Numbered from the stretch's first letter, positions 32,316-40,286 are shown. The stretch: 45,019 nucleotides of DNA from JBFLYO01 sp040756745 (GCA_040756745.1 JBFLYO010000032.1:1-45019); one strand, 5' to 3'. Numbers and translations: made by a program. Notes: generated by a model from the letters alone, not told the origin.

Positions 32316-32741
32316 GTGACTGAGCGAACGCTCGCTATCCTCAAGCCCGACTGCGTCAAGAAGCAACTGATCGGCCAGGTCATTAGTCGCATCGAGAACG
32401 CCGGTTTCCGGATTCTCGCGATGAAGATGGTGAGGCTGTCGAACGAAACAGCCGGTGTATTCTACGCGGTCCACCGCGGGCGTCCGTTTTATGACGGTCT
32501 CGTGGATTTCATGAGCTCAGGTGTGTGCGTCCCGATCGCACTTGAAAAGGAGAACGCGGTGGCCGACTTTCGGAACCTGATCGGCGCGACGGATCCCAAG
32601 GATGCCGACCCTGGGACGATCCGGAAGGATTTCGCGTCGAACAAGGGGGAGAATATCGTGCATGGGTCGGATTCGCCAGAGAACGGGAATATAGAGATCG
32701 CTTTTTTCTTCTCAGACATGGAGCTGGTCCAGAACCACTAG
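32316..32741 (+). CDS. ndk: Nucleoside diphosphate kinase
   Basis: The 141-aa protein exchanges phosphate between nucleoside tri- and diphosphates. TLAILKPDCVKK at the start, the YAVHRGRPFYDGLVDFMSSG stretch and the catalytic-histidine motif NIVHGSDSPENG are intact; the length is standard. The start is GTG 32316, with GGAG a few bases upstream. Confidence 0.96.
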   Translation: MTERTLAILKPDCVKKQLIGQVISRIENAGFRILAMKMVRLSNETAGVFYAVHRGRPFYDGLVDFMSSGVCVPIALEKENAVADFRNLIGATDPKDADPGTIRKDFASNKGENIVHGSDSPENGNIEIAFFFSDMELVQNH

Positions 32742-32779
32742 CGCACGCTCTGCTCCTTCCCACGTCATGATCCTGGCCT

Positions 32780-33328
32780 ATGCCCCTCCCCCGCTGGAAA
32801 CGCATCACGCGCACCGAGCTTTCGCGGAACCCTTGGTGGACCTACTGTAAAGACGAGTACGAGCTCCCCACGGGCGCTCGCGGTGAGTATCACCTCGTCC
32901 ACACCCACGGCGCTGCGCTGGTCGTGCCGGTGGCCGCCGATGGGAAACTGCTCATGGTCAACCAGTATCGCTACCTCTGCGACCGCGAAAGTATCGAATT
33001 CCCGTGCGGTGGGGTGAAGGAGGGATCGTCCCACAACGAAACCGCTTGGCACGAGTTGCGCGAGGAAACCGGCTACACGTCGGATGAGATCTTTCTCGTC
33101 GGCGAATTCAACCCGTACAACGGCATCACCGACGAAATCTGCAAGGTGTATATCGCCCGCGACCTCCGGTACGTCGGCGGCGACCCGGACGATACAGAGG
33201 AGTTCGAGCATCTCAGCCTGACCCCTTCAGAGATCGATCAGAAGATCAGCGACGGCATTATCTGGGACGGCATGACCATCGCCGCCTGGGGAATCGTACG
33301 CTCGAAACTTGACAGGACCACGCCATGA
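32780..33328 (+). CDS. Nudix hydrolase, ADP-ribose pyrophosphatase-like, with altered Nudix box
   Basis: The 182-aa protein resembles ADP-sugar pyrophosphatases: VVPVAADGKLLMVNQYRY, the Nudix region GGVKEGSSHNETAWHELREE and EFNPYNGITDEI with a late acidic loop. The metal-binding glutamates of ELREE are kept, but two usual residues of the box differ: the first Glu is Ser and the Arg of REUxEE is His. It may hydrolyse ADP-ribose or a similar compound; activity could be altered. Its stop overlaps the NamZ-like ATG. Confidence 0.85.
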   Translation: MPLPRWKRITRTELSRNPWWTYCKDEYELPTGARGEYHLVHTHGAALVVPVAADGKLLMVNQYRYLCDRESIEFPCGGVKEGSSHNETAWHELREETGYTSDEIFLVGEFNPYNGITDEICKVYIARDLRYVGGDPDDTEEFEHLSLTPSEIDQKISDGIIWDGMTIAAWGIVRSKLDRTTP

Positions 33329-34572
33329 ATCCGCTCCTACCCCTTATCCTTAACCTTATCCTCAATCTTAATCTCAATCTTAATCTTAATCTTAATCTCA
33401 ATTTCCCCCCCGCCCGTCCCCAAGTTCGCTTCGGTGCCGATGTCCTTGCGAGCAATCGTTTTGACCTGTTGCGTGGCAAACGCATTGGCCTGATCACCAA
33501 CCACTCCGGCCGCCTCTCCACCGGCGAATTCCTCCTCGATACCCTCATTGCCTCCGGCATCAGGGTCACCGCCCTCTTCGGGCCCGAACATGGGATCAGA
33601 GGGGAAACCCAGGCCGGCGTGATCGTTGCCGACTCCGTTGATGCGAAGACAGGGATCCCCGCGTATTCGCTCTATGGGGCCATCAGGAAACCAACCCCCG
33701 CTATGCTGAAGAACGTCGATGTGCTGGTGTACGACATCCAGGACGTCGGGGCGCGGTTCTACACGTACATCAGCACGATGGCTCTCTGCATGGAGGCCGC
33801 GGCGGAGCAGGGGATCGAATTCGTCGTGCTGGATCGCCCGAATCCGCTCGGCGGGCTCATCATCGACGGACCGATCCTCCCCGATTCGCTCCGATCATTC
33901 GTCGGTTCCTTCCCTGTGCCGGTTGCCTACGGGCTAACGATCGGCGAGCTCGCCACGATGGCCAATGAGGAGGGATGGCTTGCCGGACATGTCAAGGCAC
34001 GGCTGAAGGTCATTCCGCTTGAGGGTTGGAGTCGCAGCATGGATTGGCGCGGCACGGGACTTCCCTGGATCCCCCCATCGCCGAACATCAAGACCCCTGA
34101 AGCGGCGCTTCTCTATCCCGGCACCTGCCTCGTTGAAGCGACGAATGTTTCGGAGGGAAGAGGGACAGACGCCCCGTTCCAACTGATCGGGGCGCCCTTT
34201 ATCGAGCGAACACAGCTTGCCCGAGCCCTTCAACGCACTGCTCTCGACGGCGTAACCGTCAGAGAGACCACCTTCACCCCCATGGCATCAAAGCACGCCG
34301 GAAGACTCTGCACAGGAGTCTTCATCAGTCCGACCGACTCCGGGGCAGACCGGCCTGTCGCGCTTGGGGTTGCCCTTCTCTCGGTACTCGCCGAAGCCGC
34401 CCCCGATTCGTTTCTCATCCGCCCTTCCTCACTCAGGCGTCTCCTCGGCGATACTGAGGCGCATTCTCTCCTGCAGACCCGAACGAAACCGGGGAGCATC
34501 ACATCCCGCTGGAGTGGCGACCTCAAACGGCTTAACGCTCTCTCTCGAAGGTATTGGCAGTACCCTGAGTAA
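33325..34572 (+). CDS. NamZ-like (DUF1343) exo-beta-N-acetylmuramidase
   Basis: The 415-aa protein matches DUF1343/NamZ, a family that removes N-acetylmuramic acid from peptidoglycan fragments. It has GKRIGLITNHSG, ALFGPEHGIRG, VYDIQDVGARFYTY, VLDRPNPLGG and LYPGTCLVEATNVSEGRGTD in order. The N-terminus, where a signal peptide is expected, is unusual: MNPLLPLILNLIL followed by a run of Leu-Asn pairs encoded by a hexanucleotide repeat (33361-33402). The catalytic part begins near residue 35, and no later start codon precedes it. Probably periplasmic or outside the inner membrane, in cell-wall recycling. Confidence 0.87.
   Translation: MNPLLPLILNLILNLNLNLNLNLNLNFPPARPQVRFGADVLASNRFDLLRGKRIGLITNHSGRLSTGEFLLDTLIASGIRVTALFGPEHGIRGETQAGVIVADSVDAKTGIPAYSLYGAIRKPTPAMLKNVDVLVYDIQDVGARFYTYISTMALCMEAAAEQGIEFVVLDRPNPLGGLIIDGPILPDSLRSFVGSFPVPVAYGLTIGELATMANEEGWLAGHVKARLKVIPLEGWSRSMDWRGTGLPWIPPSPNIKTPEAALLYPGTCLVEATNVSEGRGTDAPFQLIGAPFIERTQLARALQRTALDGVTVRETTFTPMASKHAGRLCTGVFISPTDSGADRPVALGVALLSVLAEAAPDSFLIRPSSLRRLLGDTEAHSLLQTRTKPGSITSRWSGDLKRLNALSRRYWQYPE
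33361..33402 (+). repeat. Seven tandem CT(C/T)AAT hexamers in a signal-peptide region
   Basis: Seven in-frame copies of CTYAAT encode seven Leu-Asn pairs. The preceding 24 bp (CTTATCCTTAACCTTATCCTC) is a looser version of the same pattern. Slippage would add or remove two residues without shifting the frame. Confidence 0.9.
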
Positions 34573-34608
34573 GAACATAGCAGAGAGGGCATTTGCCTGC
34601 CAATTTCC

Positions 34609-34637
34609 TTGACTTTCCCTCCCTAATTTGTTAGATT
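34609..34637 (+). promoter_or_regulatory. Promoter of the GAF-GGDEF gene
   Basis: TTGACT (34609-34614) and TAGATT (34632-34637) are spaced by 17 bp, 43 bp upstream of ATG 34680. Confidence 0.65.
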
Positions 34638-34679
34638 TTAACGATTTTGAAGTTGACTTACCCTATTCCGAGGTGAGCC

Positions 34680-36620
34680 ATGGGCGATTGGATCACCGTT
34701 GCTTTCGCCGGCTTGCGGCGAAAGATTCTATCGGTCAGTGGTGCGGTTGCCCTCCTGGCCCTTGCTGCACTCGTCACCGGAATCATGATCGGCTCACTTG
34801 CAGGCCGCATTGTATGCGGCCTGATTGTTGGATCGGCAGGGGTTTACTTTTTCGCAAGGCGACAGGTCGCGCGTGAGCAGGATCTGGGCGGCACATCCGG
34901 TCCGGAAGAGGAAGCGCATTCACAACCCCGTGAAGGGAATATGAAAAAGTTGCTCTTCGATGACTATCAGTCCGCGGCAGGGAAATATCAGGTCCGGCAG
35001 GTGAACGAGGAGGATGAGAAGAAGGTCATTCCCTCATCCAGGACGGCGCAACCGGTCTCTACCTCGCTCACTGGCGAATCAGTGCGGCAGATGGAGATTC
35101 CGGATTTCTTCGACCTGGATGCCGATACGCCGTACACCGAGACGGAGCCGAAGAGCGAGTTCCATTCGCTCGTCAACAAGGTGCTCCTTGTCCTGAAAGA
35201 AGTGTTGTTCGCCCACTCGGTTGCGTACTTCTGGGTGAACCGGGAAAAGAACACGCTGGTTCTGGAGTCGATGGCGACCGACAGCGACCTCTTTATGAAT
35301 GAGCGGCGGTTCGCGATCGAGAACGATCTTGTCAGCCAGGTGGCCCTCTCGGGGAAACCGCAGTTGCTCGGGCGCATTAATCCTGCGTCGGAGAAGGAAC
35401 TTCTCCGCTACTATCAGTCTCCCTCGTATGTGAAATCCGCGCTGGGTGTCCCGGTCTTTTTCATGGACCGCGCGCGCGGGATCCTGCCGGTGGGTGTTAT
35501 TGTGGCCGACAGCAAAGCGGAAGATGCCTTCGGCCGCGAGACGCTCGAACTGCTCGGACGGTTCACGAAGCTTGTCAGCGCGCTGATCAAGAGTTATACG
35601 GACAAGTACGATCTGCTCCTGGATTCGGAACTGCTTGCGTCCATCCGACGCATGCACGACCGGATCAGGTCGGATGCAGGCGAGCTGTCGATCCTGGATG
35701 CGCTTGCCGACGAAGCGCATCGTCTCGCGCACTGGGAATACCTGACCGTGGCCATGTACGCTGACGACCGACGGGGATGGAGTCTTCAGAAAATCGTCAA
35801 TAGACCGGGTCGCCCCTACGTCGCCCCCGATCAGATGATCGACGTGCAGGGGAGCATCGTCGGGAGCGTGATCGCCTCGAACAAGATTGTCGCGGTCCCG
35901 GATCTCGGCGCGGAAGAGCGGGTGAGATTCTACGGCGCTGAAAACCTGGATCGCAAGGGGGCGTTTCTCTGCGTTCCGATCAGCTCGGTGAACCGCTGCT
36001 ACGGGGCACTGACGCTGGAGCGATCCAGCGGTGGAGAATTCGCTGGCAGCGAGGCGGAAACGATCTACCGGCTGGTGGAAGACGCCGCGGCATCGCTGGA
36101 AGTTCTGTATATGAACTCGCTGGTGAAGGACTTTGTCGCCGTGGATCATCTCACCGGTTCGTTGACGCGCAAGCATTTTCTGCGGAGACTTGAGGAAGAG
36201 ATCCGGCGGGCCGAGGACTTCAGCACCGAGCTTTCGTCGGTGTCGGTGGCCATCGACGGCATGCCAGACCACCAGTCCCGTTACGGTCGCGAAGGATGCG
36301 ACGTGATCCTGAACGAGACGGCCAAAATCCTCCGGGCCAATATCCGTCCGTACGACACGATCGGACGGCTGGAGAACGACCGGCTCGGCGTCCTCCTGAT
36401 CAACACACCGGCGAGCGATGCGTACCTGTGGGCTGAGAAGATGCGCAAGCTTATCTCGAGCCATGTGATGACCGTCGGCGCGCGCAGTTTTTCGGTTACC
36501 GTGAGCGCAGGCGTGTGCGGACTGAGCGAGGGGATGGGGATGAACGAACTTGTCGCCGGCACAACGCAGGTTCTGGGCAAGGCGTTGGAACACGGCGGGA
36601 ATCTGGTCAGAGTGTATTAA
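34680..36620 (+). CDS. Membrane protein with two GAF domains and a degenerate GGDEF domain
   Basis: The 646-aa protein has two N-terminal membrane segments (about 16-40 and 42-60), a linker, two GAF-like sensor domains (about 150-310 and 325-475) and a C-terminal GGDEF fold (about 485-646). The active-site signature GG(D/E)EF is replaced by LENDR within GRLENDRLGVLL, so it should not make cyclic di-GMP. It may bind GTP or a partner, or act as a scaffold. ATG 34680 has GAGGTG upstream and its own promoter. A 65-aa Cys-rich protein gene follows 27 bp downstream. Confidence 0.85.
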   Translation: MGDWITVAFAGLRRKILSVSGAVALLALAALVTGIMIGSLAGRIVCGLIVGSAGVYFFARRQVAREQDLGGTSGPEEEAHSQPREGNMKKLLFDDYQSAAGKYQVRQVNEEDEKKVIPSSRTAQPVSTSLTGESVRQMEIPDFFDLDADTPYTETEPKSEFHSLVNKVLLVLKEVLFAHSVAYFWVNREKNTLVLESMATDSDLFMNERRFAIENDLVSQVALSGKPQLLGRINPASEKELLRYYQSPSYVKSALGVPVFFMDRARGILPVGVIVADSKAEDAFGRETLELLGRFTKLVSALIKSYTDKYDLLLDSELLASIRRMHDRIRSDAGELSILDALADEAHRLAHWEYLTVAMYADDRRGWSLQKIVNRPGRPYVAPDQMIDVQGSIVGSVIASNKIVAVPDLGAEERVRFYGAENLDRKGAFLCVPISSVNRCYGALTLERSSGGEFAGSEAETIYRLVEDAAASLEVLYMNSLVKDFVAVDHLTGSLTRKHFLRRLEEEIRRAEDFSTELSSVSVAIDGMPDHQSRYGREGCDVILNETAKILRANIRPYDTIGRLENDRLGVLLINTPASDAYLWAEKMRKLISSHVMTVGARSFSVTVSAGVCGLSEGMGMNELVAGTTQVLGKALEHGGNLVRVY

Positions 36621-36647
36621 TCGTACAGTGAAAGGAAAAAGCAGGGA

Positions 36648-36845
36648 ATGGCAAAACAGCAATCGTTCGCGGACAAGGCAGCGAAATCAGCGCAGATGAA
36701 GGGTTCCAAATGTCCCGTGTGCGGCACGGTCTTCCAGCCGATTCTCATGGTGACCTCCGAGCGCTCGCGCATCGGGTCGAGCTGGAAATTCAACGAGCGC
36801 CGTGTGCAGGTCTGCAAGTGCAATGAAAAGCAGGTGTATGCTTAA
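36648..36845 (+). CDS. Small Cys-rich, probably zinc-binding protein
   Basis: The 65-aa basic protein has CPVC (22-25) and a C-terminal CKC pair, enough for one zinc knuckle, after a Lys/Ala-rich start (MAKQQSFADKAAKSAQMKGS). I do not recognise the family. Codon usage and the AAAGGAAAAAGCAGGG leader support a real gene. It lies between the GAF-GGDEF gene and deoB. Confidence 0.7.
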   Translation: MAKQQSFADKAAKSAQMKGSKCPVCGTVFQPILMVTSERSRIGSSWKFNERRVQVCKCNEKQVYA

Positions 36846-36946
36846 GGCATGCAGGTCCGCCTGAGGCGTTACCTCCTGTAATCCAACTTCCGGGGTCGCC
36901 GATCGCAAAATTACTTCGGAGCCCCAGCGGCCTTCTCGCAATCACT

Positions 36947-38134
36947 CTGTCAACGACAAAGAAGATAGTTCTGATCGTCCTGGACGGCGTTGGCTGCGGC
37001 GAGCTCCCGGATGCCCGCCGCTATGGAGACGAGGGGAGCAACACGCTCGCCAACACCGCTCAGGCAGTGGGTGGGTTGCGCCTTCCCCGTCTGGAAGCGT
37101 TCGGGCTCGGGAACATTGTGCCGATTCAAGGTGTTCAACCCGCGGGTGTGCCGTCGGCCTCATTCGGCAAAATAGCTGAAAAATCGAAGGGGAAGGACAG
37201 CACCACCGGCCACTGGGAACTCGCCGGGCTTGTCGTGGAAAAAGAATTCCCGACCTACCCGAAGGGGTTTCCTGCATCATTGATCGACCGGTTCCTCAGT
37301 GTGACAGGATGTGCAGGATATCTGGGAAACAGGACGGCATCCGGCACGGCGATCATCCAGGAACTTGGCGATGAACATGTGCACACGGGATATCCGATCG
37401 TGTACACATCCGCCGACTCGGTCTTCCAGATTGCCGCGCATGAGGATGTGATCCCGATCGACCGGCTCTATCAGATTTGCACGCTGACACGTACGCATGT
37501 CTGCAACGGAGAACATGCGGTGGGCCGAGTGATCGCCCGGCCGTTCGTCGGGACTTCAGGTGCGTACCACCGCACGACGAACCGGCGTGATTTCTCCCTG
37601 GCTCCGCCCGCGCCAACGGTGCTGGATCTCCTGGCCGATGACGGCGTGGAGACAGTATCGGTGGGGAAGGTGGACGACCTGTTTGCCGGCCGCGGGCTGA
37701 CATCGACGAACCATACGACGAGCAACGAGGAGGGAGTGAAGGCGCTCATTCGGGAAGGAAAGAAGCAACGGAACGCGCTGCTCTTTGCCAACCTGGTGGA
37801 TTTTGACACGCTCTACGGTCACCGCAACGACCCGAAGGGGTTCGCAGCGGCACTGGAAAAGTTCGACGAGGCGCTCCCGGCAATTGCCGAGACGATCGGA
37901 GAGCACGACCTGTTGATGATCACCGCCGATCACGGTAACGACCCGGTGACACCAAGTACTGATCATTCGCGTGAGTACGTCCCGTTGCTCGCATACTCCG
38001 CGTCGCGCAAGAAGGGCAATGCGCTGGGGACGCGCGCATCATTTGCCGATGTCGGAAAGACCATCGCGGAGTTCTTCGGTCTCCGGACGTCGCTTGCAGG
38101 AGAGAGCTTTCTGCCGCAGGTGATGGCGGCATGA
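36947..38134 (+). CDS. deoB: Phosphopentomutase, apparent CTG start
   Basis: The protein (about 395 aa) interconverts (deoxy)ribose 1- and 5-phosphates. Metal and active-site motifs are complete: KIVLIVLDGVGCGELPDA, YGDEGSNTLAN, the phospho-acceptor Thr in DSTTGHWE, NLVDFDTLYGH, ITADHGNDP and TDHSREYVP. The N-terminal metal Asp is encoded upstream of any ATG, GTG or TTG. Reading back in frame to the previous gene, the only near-cognate codon at the expected place is CTG 36947, which gives the family's usual length. The next regular start (GTG 37067) would remove the first metal ligand. It overlaps the AbrB-like gene by 4 bp and heads a chain through two microcompartment vertex proteins to rpoD. 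Confidence 0.88.
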   Translation: MSTTKKIVLIVLDGVGCGELPDARRYGDEGSNTLANTAQAVGGLRLPRLEAFGLGNIVPIQGVQPAGVPSASFGKIAEKSKGKDSTTGHWELAGLVVEKEFPTYPKGFPASLIDRFLSVTGCAGYLGNRTASGTAIIQELGDEHVHTGYPIVYTSADSVFQIAAHEDVIPIDRLYQICTLTRTHVCNGEHAVGRVIARPFVGTSGAYHRTTNRRDFSLAPPAPTVLDLLADDGVETVSVGKVDDLFAGRGLTSTNHTTSNEEGVKALIREGKKQRNALLFANLVDFDTLYGHRNDPKGFAAALEKFDEALPAIAETIGEHDLLMITADHGNDPVTPSTDHSREYVPLLAYSASRKKGNALGTRASFADVGKTIAEFFGLRTSLAGESFLPQVMAA

Positions 38135-38430
38135 GCGTCCGGCGTAGCCCGCTCGAATTCGATGCAGTAATCGACCCGCACGGGAAGATCGTGGTGCCGA
38201 ACCGGGCGATCATTGCGTTGGGTGCGCGGGCAGGGGCGACCTTGAAGGTGCGCCTCATCCCGGCGGATCTTTCGGGCGAGCTTGAGCGGCAGGGGGTGAC
38301 CGACGAGGAGATCGATCAGATTGCAGCCGTGCAGCTTGAAGACCGGGAACAGGTGATTGCGTTCCTCCGGTCCGAGGGGGCCCTGGCCAGGAAGCCGCGG
38401 CGCGCACGGAAAGCCGGTTCGCGTTTGTGA
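38131..38430 (+). CDS. AbrB/SpoVT-like protein, probable antitoxin
   Basis: The 99-aa protein has a swapped-hairpin AbrB-like segment (FDAVIDPHGKIVVPNRAIIA, then LGARAGATLKVRL) and a C-terminal acidic helix (SGELERQGVTDEEIDQIAA) ending in a basic tail. Its GTGA overlap with a PIN-like gene gives the usual antitoxin-toxin layout of VapBC modules. It sits between deoB and the EutN genes in one tight transcript. The family call is moderate. Confidence 0.65.
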   Translation: MSVRRSPLEFDAVIDPHGKIVVPNRAIIALGARAGATLKVRLIPADLSGELERQGVTDEEIDQIAAVQLEDREQVIAFLRSEGALARKPRRARKAGSRL

Positions 38431-38858
38431 AGTCCGGGAAGATTGTAATCCATGCTGATGTGATCCTGGATCACCTGCGCTCAGAACGCCCGCCGTCGAT
38501 ACTGCGCCGGGCAATGGGGCAGTATTTCTGTTACACCACGGTATTTCAGGCCGTCGAAGTGTTTGCTTCGTTGCGGACGCCGCGGGAGCGGCAATCCGCG
38601 CGGGATGCAATGTCGGCAATGAAGATTTTGGGGCTCAATCCCAGGAACGCGATGCGGTACGGGGGTCTTTTTGCCGCTCATCCCCGGCTGCGCACACTGG
38701 ACCTCCTGACTGCCGGGTTGTGCCTGGAGAGCCGGCTGCCGCTCCTGACCCGCAGGGGGAAGGACTTCCGGGGGATCCGGGGATTGACCATCGTTCGCCC
38801 GCGCGCAATCGGCGGGAATGCGCGGGAATCGTCATCCGTTCACCCACATCATCGGTAG
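38427..38858 (+). CDS. PIN-domain-like protein, probable VapC-type RNase toxin
   Basis: The 143-aa protein begins with IVIHADVILDHLR (first acidic residue), then FQAVEVFASL (Glu) and LRTLDLLTAGLCLESRLPLL with TRRGKDFRGIRGL, the late PIN signature. The usual acidic metal ligands seem to be kept. GTG 38427 overlaps the AbrB-like stop by 4 bp. The last about 20 residues look like run-on. It may cleave RNA or tRNA when free of its partner. A VapC-like role is inferred from fold and context. Confidence 0.7.
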   Translation: MKSGKIVIHADVILDHLRSERPPSILRRAMGQYFCYTTVFQAVEVFASLRTPRERQSARDAMSAMKILGLNPRNAMRYGGLFAAHPRLRTLDLLTAGLCLESRLPLLTRRGKDFRGIRGLTIVRPRAIGGNARESSSVHPHHR

Positions 38859-38862
38859 CGTC

Positions 38863-39132
38863 ATGGTTCTCGGCAAGGTTGTCGGCACTGTGTGGGCGAC
38901 CCGAAAGGACGAAGAGCTGGTCGGGATGAAATTCCAGATCGTAAAACATCTGGACCTGGAGTATAAAATGAAGGAGACGTTTGTCATCGCCGTGGACACC
39001 GTCCAGGCCGGTGTGGGGGACGTCGTCCTCGTTTGCAGCGGAAGCTCTGCGAGGCAGACCACGCTGACCAAGAACAAGCCGGTGGATGCCGTCATCATGG
39101 CGGTCGTGGACAAGCTCGATGTGGCGGACTGA
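38863..39132 (+). CDS. EutN/CcmL bacterial microcompartment vertex protein, copy 1
   Basis: The 89-aa protein is a BMC-P pentamer subunit that caps the corners of a protein shell: LGKVVGTVWATRKDEELVG, FVIAVDTVQAGVGDVVLV, SSARQT and PVDAVIMAVVDKLDV are the family landmarks. ATG 38863 is 4 bp after the PIN gene. No BMC-H shell gene is found within this window. Confidence 0.9.
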   Translation: MVLGKVVGTVWATRKDEELVGMKFQIVKHLDLEYKMKETFVIAVDTVQAGVGDVVLVCSGSSARQTTLTKNKPVDAVIMAVVDKLDVAD

Positions 39133-39134
39133 CA

Positions 39135-39404
39135 ATGTTCCTGGCGCGCGTCATCGGCACGGTCTGGGGGACACGGAAGGATGAGCGGCTGAAGGGGTTC
39201 AAGCTCCAATTCATCCAGCCCATCGATCGCAGCAGGAAGGAAGTCGGGGATCCCATCGTCGCGGTCGATACGGTCGGCGCAGGCCCCGGAGAAACGGTCA
39301 TGTACATCACCGCGCGGGAGGCGGTCATCCCTCTCCCCGTGGACGAAGCTCCAGTCGATGCGAGCATCGTGGGCATCGTGGACCGCATCGACATTTCGGA
39401 ATAG
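39135..39404 (+). CDS. EutN/CcmL bacterial microcompartment vertex protein, copy 2
   Basis: The 89-aa paralog of the preceding gene begins 2 bp after its stop: MFLARVIGTVWGTRKDERLKG, IVAVDTVGAGPGETVMYI, APVDASIVGIVDRIDI. It has the same length and fold but differs in the pore-facing and loop region (SRKEVGDP), which suggests non-identical vertices rather than a simple duplicate. The rpoD start lies 14 bp downstream. Confidence 0.9.
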   Translation: MFLARVIGTVWGTRKDERLKGFKLQFIQPIDRSRKEVGDPIVAVDTVGAGPGETVMYITAREAVIPLPVDEAPVDASIVGIVDRIDISE

Positions 39405-39418
39405 CACGAGGTGCGTGA

Positions 39419-40276
39419 ATGGTGAAGATCACCAAGCAGTATACGAATCGGGAAAGCCAGTCTCTCGACAAGTATCTGCAGGAAATCGGCAAAGTCGATC
39501 TGCTCAAATCGGAAGAGGAAATCGAGCTCGCCCAGCGGATCAAGAAGGGGGACCAGCGGGCGCTCGAAAAGCTCACCAAAGCCAATCTCCGTTTCGTGGT
39601 GAGCGTGGCGAAGCAGTACCAGAACCAGGGTCTCTCGCTCGGCGACCTGATCAACGAGGGGAACCTGGGATTGATCAAGGCGGCAAAACGGTTCGACGAG
39701 ACTCGTGGGTTCAAGTTCATCTCGTATGCGGTGTGGTGGATCCGGCAGTCGATCCTCCAGGCGCTTGCGGAGCAGTCCCGCATCGTGCGCCTCCCGCTTA
39801 ACCGCGTCGGTGCGCTGAATAAGATCGGCAAGGCGTTCAGCTCCCTGGAGCAGGAATTTGAGCGCGAGCCGAGCGCGAGTGAGCTGGCCGAAGAGCTCGA
39901 TATGTCGCTTTTCGAGGTGTCCGACACGCTGAAAATCTCCGGGCGTCACCTCTCGATGGACGCGCCGTTTGCGCAAGGGGAGGACAACCGGCTGCTGGAC
40001 GTCATCCAGGATGAACGCCAGCCGGCTCCCGACAATGAGCTGATGAAGGAGTCGCTCAGCAAGGAGGTGGAGCGCGCCCTCTCGACGCTGAGCGAGCGGG
40101 AGGCGGAGGTGATCCGGCTCTATTTCGGCCTCGGGCGCGAGCACTCGCTGACGCTGGAAGAGATCGGCGAGAAATTCAAGCTGACCCGCGAGCGTGTCCG
40201 GCAGATCAAGGAAAAGGCGATCCGCCGGCTCCGGCATGCCTCCCGGAGCAAGCAGTTGCGTGCGTACCTCGGTTGA
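39419..40276 (+). CDS. rpoD: Housekeeping RNA polymerase sigma factor (Bacteroidota-type RpoD/SigA)
   Basis: The 285-aa sigma-70 lacks the long region 1.1 and spacer of the E. coli protein, as in Bacteroidota. It has regions 1.2 (ESQSLDKYLQEIGKVDLL), 2 (NLRFVVSVAKQYQNQGLSLGDLI, FISYAVWWIRQSILQAL), 3, and 4 with the HTH LTLEEIGEKFKLTRERVRQIK. It is the last gene of the deoB-EutN chain and is followed by a hairpin. Confidence 0.95.
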   Translation: MVKITKQYTNRESQSLDKYLQEIGKVDLLKSEEEIELAQRIKKGDQRALEKLTKANLRFVVSVAKQYQNQGLSLGDLINEGNLGLIKAAKRFDETRGFKFISYAVWWIRQSILQALAEQSRIVRLPLNRVGALNKIGKAFSSLEQEFEREPSASELAEELDMSLFEVSDTLKISGRHLSMDAPFAQGEDNRLLDVIQDERQPAPDNELMKESLSKEVERALSTLSEREAEVIRLYFGLGREHSLTLEEIGEKFKLTRERVRQIKEKAIRRLRHASRSKQLRAYLG

Positions 40277-40286
40277 TGTGACGACG

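Noticed and set aside
33349..33402. Telomere-like or CRISPR-like repeat
   Set aside because: Units are six bases, in frame and inside a conserved gene, so a coding microsatellite is the simpler reading.
35079..36662. 527-aa minus-strand frame opposite the GAF-GGDEF gene
   Set aside because: No recognisable domains; the plus-strand gene is complete with promoter and ribosome site.
37067..38134. deoB starting at GTG 37067
   Set aside because: It would remove VLDGVGCGELPDA, including the first metal ligand, and make the protein about 40 residues too short.
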